Below, one piece after another: positions 23,600-34,500 of a stretch of 64,000 nucleotides of DNA. The stretch is taken from NCBI GenBank assembly GCA_012064385.1, contig QRDG01000402.1:511835-575834 (forward strand), in the 5' to 3' direction. The translations under genes and the position numbers were made by a program. Origin of the DNA: Puccinellia tenuiflora (lineage: Eukaryota; Streptophyta; Magnoliopsida; Poales; Poaceae). Position 1 is the stretch's first letter. Each line of letters begins with the position of its first letter. The notes under the pieces were generated by a model. The model saw only the letters and a program-made list of their open reading frames with translations, did not search any database and was not told the origin of the DNA.

Positions 23600-24645
23600 T
23601 AAATGAACCTCCTGGGTGGAATGGCATTGCTTTGGTGGTTTATTGTTGAGTGGCTACTCGGGGCCATGTCTATGGTGTTTTTCACCCGAGATTGGCTCAC
23701 TTGCGGACGGCCACCCAGAGACAAAGAGATCGAAGTTACTCCAAGTCTAGTTAGCTTACCGTGCAGCCATAAGTCATATGGGCTCTGTCTGGATTGAGTA
23801 CGTTGAGTAGACCTGACCGGTCGAACAAGCAGATGTAGGGGTGGTAGGAGGTATTGTTCGGCCATCGGTATGGGAAAGCTCCTCTGAAAGATCCCGGCTC
23901 CATCTTCTCCTTTCCTTTTCACTTCAAGAAGGTCAAGGTCAGAATGGGCTGATGGAGTCTTGTGGTGAACGTGCACAACCTCTGTAGAGTGTCAAATCTA
24001 AGTACTTAGCCGTGTCCCCGGTTACGGACGAATCTGAGCAAGCTAGACAAGGACGTCAACGGAAGATCTCATCACTCCAATTTCTCTAAGTAAAATTTTG
24101 AAGGGTGAACAAGGTAGTTGAGACAATGGTGTTAATGCCATACTTGTCTCGTTTAGATGAAAAAGTGTTTTGAAAAGAGATAGGTAAAATTGGCTTTATG
24201 CAAATCAGCCTTCAAACTCCACAAGCCAAATATGCATATAGGTTATTAGAGTTTTTCCACTATGAGTCCACAAAGTTTCACTTGCCAGATCCATTCATAT
24301 GGTTCTGACCCACCTTGCTGCAACATTTTTATTGTTGCAGGATGCTCCGACGCTGAGTGAGGTTTCGATTAAGGGTTTCGAGTCTGCAACCAACATGTTC
24401 ACCTGTGGCACATGAAGATAATGTAGGCTCATTGCTAATTTTATTTCCGCTATGCTGATCTTTGTAAAATGCTAGCCTTGAGCTATGCAAGTTGTAATGG
24501 ATATTTGTAAAATCTGGATCATTTGTGTAATAAATTGATACAATGTTATGGTATTCATCGTAAACTGTGTGTGCTAGCGATTCGATCCAGGGACTAGCAC
24601 TATACACAGGGATCTTGCCCAATTTTAAGTGCAGGTCCGCTACAA
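23600..24645. mobile_element. Truncated TGTAACATTCC-family LTR (last 1.05 kb)
   Basis: Nearly identical to 22217-23262 from the ATGAACCTCCT block to the terminal CCGCTACA. The first 2.7 kb of the LTR is missing. At its right end it abuts copia gag sequence (ATCTTGCTGG...) that continues on the minus strand, so the LTR had inserted in that gag. The left TSD is not visible. Confidence 0.8.
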
Positions 24646-25002
24646 TCTTGCTGGTTAGATCCTTGGATATGCAGATCGATTCCAGCTTGACCCGTTTGAT
24701 CCCCATCAAAGTCCGCATTGAAACCCTTACACACTAATGGGTTACAAAGCTGCTGCGGATTTCTCCTGCAACACTTCTTGCAAAATATCATTAGATAGAT
24801 GAAGTTGAATCGTAGACAAAGCCTTACGGTCCTTCTGCTTCTCCTCAGCGGTCCACGACTTCGCGTCCTTTTCTCCGAACACATCCAGCACCTCATCAAG
24901 ATCCAAAGCTTACGACAGAATCTCCTGCATCTTGACTTGCCACAACAAAAATCTCGTCTTGTAGTACAACAACGGTAGATCAAACTTCATCGATCCCATC
25001 AT
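24646..25002 (-). pseudogene. gag: Decayed Ty1-copia Gag N-terminus
   Basis: The minus-strand translation from about 25002 starts MMGSMKFDLPLL, followed by TRFLLWQVKMQ and, further on, KALSTIQLHLSNDILQEVL. This is the pattern of the copia Gag N-terminal domain. A stop codon interrupts it around 24910, and another stop plus an insertion or frameshift near 24740 precede a restored LESICISKDLTSK segment, after which the LTR fragment ends the reading frame. The protein would have been a capsid of about 300-400 residues; only about 115 codons remain, and nothing of pol is present. Confidence 0.75.
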
Positions 25003-25021
25003 GAAACCCTAATCTAAAATA

Positions 25022-25035
25022 GGGCTTTGATACCA
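25022..25035 (-). promoter_or_regulatory. PBS of the truncated copia element
   Basis: On the minus strand TGGTATCAAAGCCC, an initiator-tRNA-Met-type PBS variant, lies 2 bp from the LTR edge and about 20 bp upstream of the gag start. Confidence 0.75.
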
Positions 25036-25037
25036 CT

Positions 25038-25313
25038 TGTTATAAACGACATGCAAAACAAGATCAACCAAGAGGGACACGGGATTTTTAACGTGGAAAA
25101 CCCTTCCAAAGAGGAAGAGAAAAAACCATTGGCGCCAGCCAGCAAATCTTCACTATATCAGGTGAGGTTACAAATGCCGGGATTTACAAAAATGAACGTA
25201 TCCCATGCGGCGGCTTACAAGATGTATTTATAGTGGTCTCGACCTAATGTAGGCCGGTAACGATCCGCTTCGCTTCGGCCTAGCCTCTCGGGGAGGCCTC
25301 ACTCGCTCTGTCA
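25038..25313 (-). mobile_element. Short 5' LTR of the truncated copia element
   Basis: TGTTATAAACG...CGCTCTGTCA, about 276 bp, with a minus-strand TATAAATA box at 25225-25232. The right edge is a best guess from the TG...CA rule because the partner LTR is missing. Confidence 0.55.
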
Positions 25314-26017
25314 GAACTTACCTACCCTTTATATGAATTTGGATCACAATAGAATAACATCAATAATATATGTAATATCTGATCCAATTTTTATTCATTT
25401 TTTCAACTAATTTCTCATGTATTTGTATTATTGAACACTATTCAATGTTATTTAATTAGAAATTTAAATTCCCAGTTCTTTGCTTAAATGAATGTATGAG
25501 GTTTGTATAAGCTTTGTGCAACCTTATATTTCCATATTTCTATAGGTTTCAATTGTGCTCAAACTTAGAAATTCAACAAAGATCACATTGAAATTTATTG
25601 CATTCAAAATTAAAGATTTAACCCTAAGTCATCGACATATGGGAAAATTCGATCCTTTCGACATGTTTCATAAAAAATGTTTTAATTTTCCATGTTTTAA
25701 AATGCATGGATGCAATGAACATACCTACTTTTATCCATTTATGTTGATCAAAACTATGAGATCATACAAACGCAATGCCTTTTATCTAAAAAGAAAACAC
25801 TACTAACATGTTATCGTTAACCACATGTTGTAACTGTGTTATGTGTGCGATTTTGGTGGAAAGAAGTCATTATTGGCATTTGCCAAAAATTGCTAACAAT
25901 ATCACTAATGGAAGGCATTCCTTATGTCCGTCACTTGTAATCTTGCAGAGTTGCTGTCGCTAGAGACGGATCCAGGGGGAAAGAAATCCGAAATTCTACA
26001 CACAAAAAATTAAGTAT
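25314..26017. other. Unassigned AT-rich spacer
   Basis: About 0.7 kb between the copia LTR and the CRM-like LTR. I see no coding pattern, terminal repeat or duplicate elsewhere in the window. It could be old repeat remnants or original intergenic DNA. Confidence 0.5.
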
Positions 26018-26720
26018 TGGTGCGGGTAGGGTCCCAATTTTCCACGGAATCGACGAAGAATGCGAAGAACACCAAGAACACGAAGAACACAGGAGGAAGT
26101 CTCGGATCGCAACCACGAGACAACCTACCTTGATAAGTCCTTTTCCCTCACCAGTAGGAGCAACCGGACCAATAGAATCCCGAAGAGAGACCGTGAGGTA
26201 GAATCTTCGGGAGAGATTGGTGAGCGCACGGTAGAATCACAAGTACGAGAGACCCGTAGGTAGAATCACACTTGGGAGAGACCTCGCACAAAGAGGGGCC
26301 TTGTACATCACCTAGATGAGATCTAGAGTGGCCATGTCAATCCACAAAGGGAATGTAGGAGCAAAAGCCCTTAGTCTTGTCTAAATCTTAGTCTAACCTA
26401 GATCTGGGCGGACTAGGGACTATATATAGTCTAGCCACAAAGGGGTAGGTGGGGAAAGGTAAGTGGATAAGGTTACAAAGCTCAAGGCCAAATCTGCTCT
26501 CATCCCGCGGGGGCCGGTAGTACCGGGTGGCCGGTACTATCGGGATACTACCGGGCCACTGCCGAACCTCTAGCAGAGGGCATTCGTGGCAGTCGGCCGG
26601 TAGTTGGCCGGTAGTACCGCTCTGAGGCCGGTAGTAACGGGTTTTCCTGGGACTTCTCCACTTGATTGCTCCTCTTCTTGACCCGCTGCTTGTCCGGTAT
26701 CTTCTCGGTCGCCGTCTCCA
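26018..26720 (-). mobile_element. 3' LTR of the CRM-like element
   Basis: The minus strand reads TGGAGACGGC...CCCGCACCA (703 bp). The inner edge is set by a polypurine tract (26721-26740) and the outer edge by the match of TGGTG to the 5' LTR start at the window end. The sequence TATATATAG (26420-26430, within a palindromic GACTATATATAGTC) is a likely TATA box. CCGGTAGTACCGG-type palindromes fill 26511-26640 in U3. Confidence 0.7.
26511..26640. repeat. CCGGTAGTACCGG palindromes in the CRM-like LTR
   Basis: Six to seven full or partial units of CCGGTAGTACCG, including inverted (CGGTACTATCGG) and diverged forms. The polyprotein frame on minus reads through part of them to its stop at 26570. 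Confidence 0.8.
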
Positions 26721-27603
26721 GGTCCTCCTCCCTCCTTGGCTTCCTTGTCCACGGAGGCGTTGATGTTGGGCTCGTACCTAAGAACGCATAGCATATCCAC
26801 TTGAGGTAGCAAGCCATCCATTGAGAGATTGAATTGATGAAGGGATAGGAGTGAGTTCACCTTATCTTGCATAGCCTTGGCTCTTGATCTTGTCATTGGG
26901 CCTATAGGCGTGTCGGTCATGGTGTTGTCCACATGTGGGGCTACATCATCTCCCCACCCCTCGGAAAGAGTCGTCCTCGACTCGTCAACATCTTGATCAT
27001 GTGGAAAACCATGAAAGGGAGACAAGTCGGAGACGTTGAACGTGTCATGCACCAAATACTTGGAGGTTGGGATGTCAATCTTGTAGGCGTTGTCGTTGAT
27101 GCACTTGAGCACTTTGAAAGGGCCGTCACCACGAGGAGCAAGCTTGGACTTTCTTTCATCCGGGAAGCGGTCTTTGCGAAGGTGTAGCCACACAAGGTCT
27201 CCTTCTTCGAATACCATGGGTTTCTTCAACTTGTTGATCTTAGCGGCGTGGAGGTTTGTGTGCATCTCTAAAGTAGCTCGGGTGGACTCATGGAGTGTCT
27301 TCATGTAGTCGTCTCGCTTGTCGAAGTCCATGTTTGCACGGGAAGTGGGAGGATGTCTAGGGTGGTGTTGGGATTGAACCCATAGACAACCTTGAACGGG
27401 CTCCGCTTGGTCGCATGGTGCATGGCACAGTTGTAGGCGAACGCGGCGTGCGGTATGCATTCTTTCCAACCCTTGAGGTTTGGCTTGATTAAAGCGTGGA
27501 GGAGTGTTGATAGGCTTCGATTCACCACTTCGGTTTGGCCATCAGTTTGTGGGTGGTAAGCGATGGAGAAGAGGAACTTGAATCCTAGTTTGGCCATCAA
27601 TGC
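26570..27603 (-). pseudogene. pol: Integrase C-terminal part and polyprotein tail
   Basis: Begins at the border of insertion (a). The segment YHPQTDGQTEVVNR carries the third catalytic acid (Glu codon 27529-27531) of the integrase D,D,E triad, followed by NRSLSTLLHALI and the AFAYNCAMH helix. A frameshift near 27345 separates this from the GPY/F-type region (EEGDLVWLHLRKDRFP, GPFKVLKCINDNAYKIDIP). The tail GPMTRSRAKAMQDKVNSLLS and the following acidic and Gly-rich stretch run about 50 codons into the 3' LTR. No standard chromodomain is seen, as in CRM elements. Integrase would insert cDNA in the nucleus; this one is broken. Confidence 0.85.
26721..26740 (-). promoter_or_regulatory. Polypurine tract of the CRM-like element, inside the coding frame
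   Basis: Minus-strand purine run (AAGGAGGGAGGAGGACC) immediately before LTR start TGGAGACGG. It lies within the polyprotein frame. Confidence 0.6.
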
Positions 27604-28367
27604 TGTAACGCCCCAAGATCGGTACTATGCAGATTTTAGCATTCCAGCCAAATCCGCATAATAACGATCCTAAAGGACGCCCACCAGGCATAATGTGCAC
27701 GTCGCAACACACACGTTATGCGGGTGGAATTGTGATAACATTACAATAGTTCTCGATGGAACCCACAAAAGAACATATATACAACAACGACTCACAGAGT
27801 CAAGAACAAAAGATACAATACAAAGATCCAAATAACAACGGGAAGCGAGTAGCGTCCGGCTACGGACAAGAAACAAATTGGACTAAGAGTCCTGAAGATA
27901 AACGAAGACACCATATCCCTGCCCAGGCCAAGCCGGAGGGATTCCCATGCTAACGTCATCACACTTCATACCTGTTGGTTGCATTGGAATAGCAGCCCCG
28001 AAGGGGTCAGTACTAGTAGAAGTACTGGCAAGTAATACTCACAAGATATCAAAGCTGGAATTCCGGGGAAAATGGTTAGCGATTGAGGTGGCGGCAAGCA
28101 GCACTAACAACTTATAGAGACACGCTACAACTTTCGTTTAATAGAGAGGAGGTAAGAGAGCGCATAGGTAACCAACTATGCTAACACCAAACATACCCAG
28201 CCAATTCCTTACCAGCCCGTTTACCCTACGAGCAGCAAGCCCAAAGGCACTCACACAGTTGGCAAATTTTATAATTCATTATTGAAGTAGCTCTATCTTA
28301 CTAATCAATTTATTATCATTAGGTGTAACTTGTCTATGATCTTGTTAGCCAGCATCATCACCAAGTT

Positions 28368-28421
28368 GTCCATAACCGCGGACACGGCTTTTCGAAAAGA
28401 TTTAACCCTGCAGGGGTGCAC
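28368..28421 (-). promoter_or_regulatory. Conserved three-dyad LTR module (left LTR of insertion a)
   Basis: Contains CCCTGCAGGG, CTTTTCGAAAAG and GTCC...GGAC dyads in fixed order and spacing. It is shared with the right LTR (37327-37380) and, in opposite orientation, with the LTRs at 31985-32037 and 61114-61166. Confidence 0.75.
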
Positions 28422-29082
28422 AAATGTAACCACACGCACTTCCACCCTTGTTGCCATGCAATTAACACACTTCCTAAGGTGTGCCGGCAGGGTATCCGAC
28501 GCTACACTTTCCTTCACTACCACACAAGTCCAGGGAACCACCTAGCTAGGTCTTGCCCACCTTGAAAGTCCGGCCGAAGCTCCGAGGTGGACCTAACCGT
28601 TTGCGCCTATGGCTAGGTTACACAGACTACCATGAGCTGGTCACTTCGCATCATACCGCAAGCCCTACGTAAGTAACCACGTATCTATCTTACCATCTCA
28701 TCCGCGCTTGTAACCGTAGAAACACCCGAACTACTTGTGGCGCCCTGGACAAGGCTGCAGATCCGGTACTAGGTCGAGGGGAGTCCCATTTCCTCCCACA
28801 TGTGGGTAGTGCGCTCAGTCTTGGATCAGAGGACAAGAACTCGGGTCCTAGGCGACACTAGCAGAACAAATCACCACGATTGGCCTTCCGCCGGTGCCTT
28901 ATCTTTATTAATTATTTCCCATCGCCAAACATTATAGATTATCATGTGAATTAACCCAACTAACATATTAAAGCATGACTAGATAAAGACTTGAGCAAAA
29001 CAAACCTAAGCATGCCTACGACTCGCAAGGCCAACAAGATAAACAAGCAACAGGTTAATAGGATGTGGGGGCGGGGCTATAT

Positions 29083-32000
29083 TGTAACAGCCCTAACTTG
29101 GATATGAAAAATACGAAGAATTTTTCCACTTTTTGTTTCATTTGTGTGCATCATAGCATCCATATGCATTTTGGCTTTCCAAACTTTCTTTTGGCAACAA
29201 GTTGAAATGGGGAGCCAACCTTCCCCAAAACCTCCAACCAAATGCAATGCCCACCTTGGAAACCAAACTAAATGAACTTCCAAATTGTTTAGGAAGTTTC
29301 CATCTTGTTGTTTAACATTTTCTCACTTTTTAGTTTTGGTCAAATAAGAAGTGACATGGGAGTTGAAAATGGGCTGAATTCAATTCCTATTTTTGGAACC
29401 AAGTTAGAACTTCCAAAAATTCAAACTAAATTCATGGGGAGTCTCAATATGATTGTGAGAGCCTCCATAAAATTTTTCATGAGTTTTGGAATTGTTAAAA
29501 TGCCCCAAATAAAGACCTTTTGGAAATTGCCCCAATTTACCCTAACTAAAGGCTATGAACAAATTTTGGGCAAACTAATTTATTTGACCTCACCAATTTT
29601 TGTGGTGGTTCTAAAGGGTAATTCTAGGTTATGTAAATTTTTCTCGGATTTTAGAAAATGTCCTGGTGCCCTAATTAATTGGCTGAACCCTACTGCTGGA
29701 CTTGTTTGAAGTTTATTCAAAAATTCTAGGGACCTAGTCGCAATTTCTTTTCCCTCTCCCTCCACGGTGGCCATGGCGCACTGGCGCCATGCCTCCAGGC
29801 TGGCCGGCGCCATGCTTCGCTGCCGCTACCACTGGTCGTCGAGGACCACGTCGAGGACGCACTGCTCCCCCACTTGCCTCCCTCCTTTCCCCCTGGTTGC
29901 TGGATCGTTTAGGCGAGTAGTTCTTCCCGTGCCGACGCCGACCACCGCCGCAATCCGCCGCGTCACGGCCGAACGGAGCCGCCCCTCACAGATCGAAGGC
30001 CGCCACCCGTTTCGCCTCCTCTTCCTCCCCCTTCCGTAGCAAAGAATCGAGCCGGGGTGGCCCGGATCGACGAGATCGTCCACGACCACCCCGTTCCGGC
30101 CGCGTGGCCGCCGCCCGCTTTTCCCCGGCGATTCCGCCGTCCCTCGCCGCGCAGACTACTACCTTTGCCCACGGTGAGTGCATCTCCGCTGTGGTTTTTC
30201 TTGCGCGCCCTTCTCCCTTGCTTTCGCCGCTGTTTTGGTCGCCGTCGCCGCCGTTTCTCCCGCCGTCGTCGTCGCTCGCATGCCCGGCCTGAGCGTCGGC
30301 TTGAACCGGCCAGCAGGCCGGTTCCTTCCGTTGGGTGCCCGGCCTGTCTCTCGGCCTGGGCCGGCCACGAGGCCGGTTCCTTCGGGCATGGGCCTGGCCT
30401 AACGCCCGGCATGGGCCGGCTCTGGGGCCAGAGGCTTCTGGCACCTCCCCGGCCTGCACCCCAGTCTGGGCCGGTTTGGAGGCCGGCCCGTACAGTATTT
30501 TCTGCAGTTTCAAAAATAAAATGGAATCCTTAAATAATTCATATCTTTTGGAAAAATGCTCCAATTTTGGCAAATCAAATATCAAAGTGCTTAGAAAAAC
30601 ATTTTCTATCCTTTGGTAACATGAAATTGCTCTTTTGTTTAAATAAAATTACTGTTATTTAAGAATTCCTAAAATGGGTTAAATAATCCCAAATTTGGGA
30701 AATTCATAACTTATTAGATAATTGTCCAAAAATTATGAGATAACAATCGAAGTGATCAACATGTCAAATGCTATCAAACCATGCACTTAGCACATCATGA
30801 TCACAAACTTTTATTTGATGTTGTTCATGACTTGTTTAAATTAATTAAATTCAAGTATTTAATTAATTTGTCACTTATTCATCGGTACTCCGAAAATTAC
30901 AAATAAATTACCGAATTGATCGCAATGACGAACCCTATCCATTCTTGTCATGTTCATGCATATTGAGCCACTTCTCTAATAATTTAATAATTTGTGACAA
31001 TTGTAGTCATTATGATAAATATGGAGTCGTGTCCAAATAATTGCACTAATTATTTGGAACTCCATTTAATTTGTTGAATAAATTAAATGATATTACCCTT
31101 GCATCAATTGGACATGTCATCATGTGTTTGCGCATTGCACCTTGTGATCGTGTGATTTATGTGTTCTTTGTATTCTCTTTTGGGCATCGATAGATTCCGG
31201 AGTCGAGGGTCTCTCTAACTACCCCGACGAGCAGTACTTCACGACCGGGCAGCAAGGCAAGAGATAACCTAACCTTCTTGGCATCTAGCATCCTATGATT
31301 TTATCAAATTATTTTATCCACCACAATATTGCATGCGGATCAAATGTCTTTTTGGTAAATATTAGAATATCCTATGAATGCATGTTCTTCCCCAAGCCAA
31401 TCACATGTATCCCTACCTATGAACCCTAGGGTTGAAGTGTTGGCCGAGATAAAGATAGAATTGCTGTATTCATATCTCTAGCTATGCTTAGAAATGCTTA
31501 GGTAAATGCTTTATGTCCGTTATTACTTCCGTAATTGTTGATGATGATGGAATGATTCGGGCATGGTGGATAATGGAGATGCTTAATTAAAATGCTAAGA
31601 TGGTTGGGGTGAGTTGCCATCGGGGATGGTGTTTTGCCTCACTCTAGCCCCTAGGTGCGAGTTCTTTACCTCTTGAACCAAGACGAGCGTGCTGCCATTG
31701 GTGGGTGTATGGGCGCCTTACTAACTGAATAACTTGTGCGGGCGTATCCAAGGGTCCTCTAGTTCGGTTTTCCATTTGCGTGTGAGTGGAAAGATGATGT
31801 TGATGAGGATTTGTGTTTAGGACGTGGCGATGGGGCAGGGCGCTGGGAGCGCTGAACCTGTCCTGTGGCCACAGATGACTCTTGGATATTCTCACGTGAG
31901 GTAAAGGTTTAACCGCGCCCGCTTGCCGGCCTTCCCCGGAAGAGGGCCAACTAGGTGAGCCGGACGGTACCAATGGGTAAATTAGTACACCCCTGCAGGG

Positions 32001-32797
32001 ATAATCTTTTCGAAAAGCCGTGTCCACGGTTATGGACAATCTTGGTATCGGATATAAGATCATAGATAACTTTAACCTAATTGGTATGGCAGCTAAAGGT
32101 TGCATAAATAAACTTGTGATGAAGGTTCATTTCCTCGAGGGTGAGTCGAGGGAGTGCCTTTGTGTGAGATGAGTGGTGATGATTGTAAGTAGGTTCGCCG
32201 AGAACCGAAGAAGATGATGATACTCTCTTACCCCTTTATGAAAATACTCTGAGTAGACGAATGCCATGTGTCTTTTACATTTCTGGTTATGAAACTTAGC
32301 TTTATGCAAAAGAAATAAATATAAAGCTTTAGAGCCTCCGTTAGTCATTGGGCCTATATTGCCCTACTAAACTTGCGAGTACATCGTACTCAGTCTCTCT
32401 TTGCTGCCTCTATGATTTTGTATTTCAGAGGAGAACGACGCCGAGCAACTAGGTGGGTTCTTCGTTGACGTCGACTACTAGTCTGGGGTTCCCAGGTGGC
32501 AGCTTGGGACCGTGGAACAAGCTGGCTGGGATGATGTTTATTGTAGGCCTCTTAGGCCATATTTTGCTTCTTGTTGTTAGACAACACTATCCGCTTCCGC
32601 TTGTTGAATTGTTGGATCTGTGATCCTTTTGCTTGTAATATTTGTATTCTTCTCGTTATATGAGTTGCTATACTTTTGTGTCGTAGAGTCATGCTTTGTG
32701 CCAGTTCTGTTCCACAAGTCTCGATCTTTGTCTTATACATTGATGGTTGTGTCGGATTCATAGCCTCTCTGTATAATTCCGGGGTCGGGGCGTTACA
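29083..32797 (+). mobile_element. Solo LTR (TGTAACAGCCC family) in the left LTR of insertion (a)
   Basis: TGTAACAGCCC...GGGGCGTTACA, 3715 bp, with a perfect TSD TATAT (29078-29082 and 32798-32802). The undisturbed site exists at 38037-38043 in the right LTR. No PBS, PPT or coding domains are inside. It is related along much of its length to the LTRs of insertion (c), which sets its orientation as plus. It carries a GC-rich block (29770-30490) and the conserved dyad module at 31985-32037. Confidence 0.9.
31985..32037 (+). promoter_or_regulatory. Conserved three-dyad LTR module (solo LTR)
   Basis: CCCCTGCAGGG, CTTTTCGAAAAG and GTCC...GGAC in the same order as in the other LTRs. The third dyad has CCACGG for CCGCGG, but its outer arms are kept. 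Confidence 0.75.
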
Positions 32798-33284
32798 TAT
32801 ATCATGGCTGCAAGGTAAACATGCATATAGGATCGGGACACAAGCATCGATACATAAGGCTAGCAAGGAACAAAAGATAGGACGAGTGAGAGACAGATAA
32901 CAAGCGAAGATAGCAAGGGAGTATCACTTGCCTGCAATCTGGTAGAGGTAGCAGGACCTGTCGTTGCTCACATCAACTCATCGTCCTATTCCCAAAGAAG
33001 CAACAAACACTGGAAACATAAAAGATGCATTTTACTTCTATGGCAAAAGAAGCGGCATGTTGATGACATGATGCATGACAAATTAATTGTGATTCAATTT
33101 TATCCCTAACACATGTCAAAAAAATTTAAATGAGATCGGTGCACAATATAGATGCACCGGACAAAACCCCATAATTAATTTGATTTAATTCTACTAAATG
33201 GATAAAGGTGCGAGGTTAATTAATGATGCATGATTTTATAAGATACACATATATATGGCATATAGGGGTTTAGGGTTTGGTTCA

Positions 33285-34348
33285 TGTCGGCACAGTGGAA
33301 ACCAGGGTACCACGGGCCGGCCTGCCAGGGCCCACAAGATTCTTTGGATGATTTTCGCTAAGGGCCAGGCTCTCCAAGCCTGGCGAGTTTCGCGAGGACT
33401 TTTCCCTCGCGAAGGGTTTTCTCTCCTCGCCAAGGATTCTTTCCCTTGGCGAGGGATCGCTCCTCGACAAGGCGTCTCCGACGCCGCCCGCAATTCTGCT
33501 AAGGACCAAGCTGAAGGGCTTGGCAAGGCTTTTCGCCTCGCGAAGCGCCTTCCTCGTGAAGCCATCTTTGCCCCCGCGACAGAGCGCACATGGGCTCTGC
33601 GCCATGTGCAGAGTGACGCGCGTGCCTACGCGCGATGACGACAACGCCGCAGTTGCTGTTTCCATGTATAAAGCAGTCAACAAAGCGGAGCCAAGCAAAG
33701 CGGACAACGAGTATTGCCTCTTTGGTGACAAGGGAACAGTCTGCAGCTACGCTCCAAGGACGACGTCACCGTGGGTCACCTCCCACCTCGGCAAGCGCTA
33801 GCCCACCGTCCAGCTGGTCGGTGCCCCTTTTCAGCTTTGGTGACGCCGTTCCCCTGCCGTGGACCGCGTCCACGAGCTTTACCTTTATGGTAGACCTTAC
33901 CTTTACGGTGCACCGCGCCCCCTCCTTCGTCGCCATGTGGTAGCCCTTCCCGCCCAAATGTTTGGGCAGAAGAGGCCCAGGGCGCCTATAAAAGGAGGAG
34001 GAGCACGCCCAAGCAAAGGGTTCGGTTTTTGGAGTCTAGGAGCCTACCCAAAAACCCTAGATCTAGAGGCTAGCAAGCAACCATTGTTAGCCACCTCGAG
34101 CTCGACAAGCTCTCCTTGTACTGTAAACTCCCCAAGCAGTGCAATACACGAAAGCAGGACGTAGGGGTTTTACCTCCACAAGAGGGCCCTGAACCTGGGT
34201 AAGACCTTGTGTCAATCTCTGCAGTGTCGTCCGCAGCGAGCCTGACGAGCACCGTCGCCGGAGCACGTTGTGGATTGTTTGACTCCGTGTTCAGCCCCGT
34301 ACACGATACCTTGGAGACACCCCTAGTTCCTGGGGACAATCTCCGACA
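33285..34348 (+). mobile_element. Solo LTR (TGTCGG...CCGACA), 1064 bp, Tat/Retand-like
   Basis: Ends TGTCGG and CCGACA are perfect inverted repeats. TSD GTTCA lies at 33280-33284 and 34349-34353, with the empty site visible around 38518-38523 in the right LTR. A TATAAAAGG box is at 33987-33995. The downstream AGGGCCCTGAACCTGGGTAA-type block is typical of Tat-lineage grass LTRs as I remember them. The left half contains GC-rich inverted segments built from GCGAGG/CCTCGC words (33360-33560). Confidence 0.82.
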
Positions 34349-34396
34349 GTTCACACGTCGGATCGAGGATCTCCGGATTCGGAACCGTCGTCTTTG

Positions 34397-34500
34397 GGTC
34401 GTAGTCGAAGTAGCCGAAGTAGTCGAAGTAGTCGAGGTAGTCGAAATAGACGTCCATCCGGAGTCGAAGTAGTCGAGGTAGTCGACGTCGTGGAAGTAGT
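34397..34500. repeat. 9-bp tandem repeat, GTAGTCGAA type
   Basis: About eight to ten imperfect copies of GTAGTCGAA/GTAGTCGAG, interrupted near 34450. The orthologous tract in the right LTR is at 38575-38680. Confidence 0.75.

Noticed and set aside
22213..23976. Frames of 126 and 170 codons beginning MHVHHKTPSAHSDL, conserved in two copies
   Set aside because: Conservation comes from the recent LTR duplication; the second frame crosses the N, and no domain is seen.
29963..30585. Arg/Ala-rich frames up to 199 codons
   Set aside because: Low-complexity GCCGGCC-type sequence in a solo LTR; no start context, domain or conservation.
33360..33560. GCGAGG/CCTCGC-rich segment considered as an independent transposon
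   Set aside because: It lies within the TSD-bounded solo LTR 33285-34348 and lacks its own TSD or terminal repeats.
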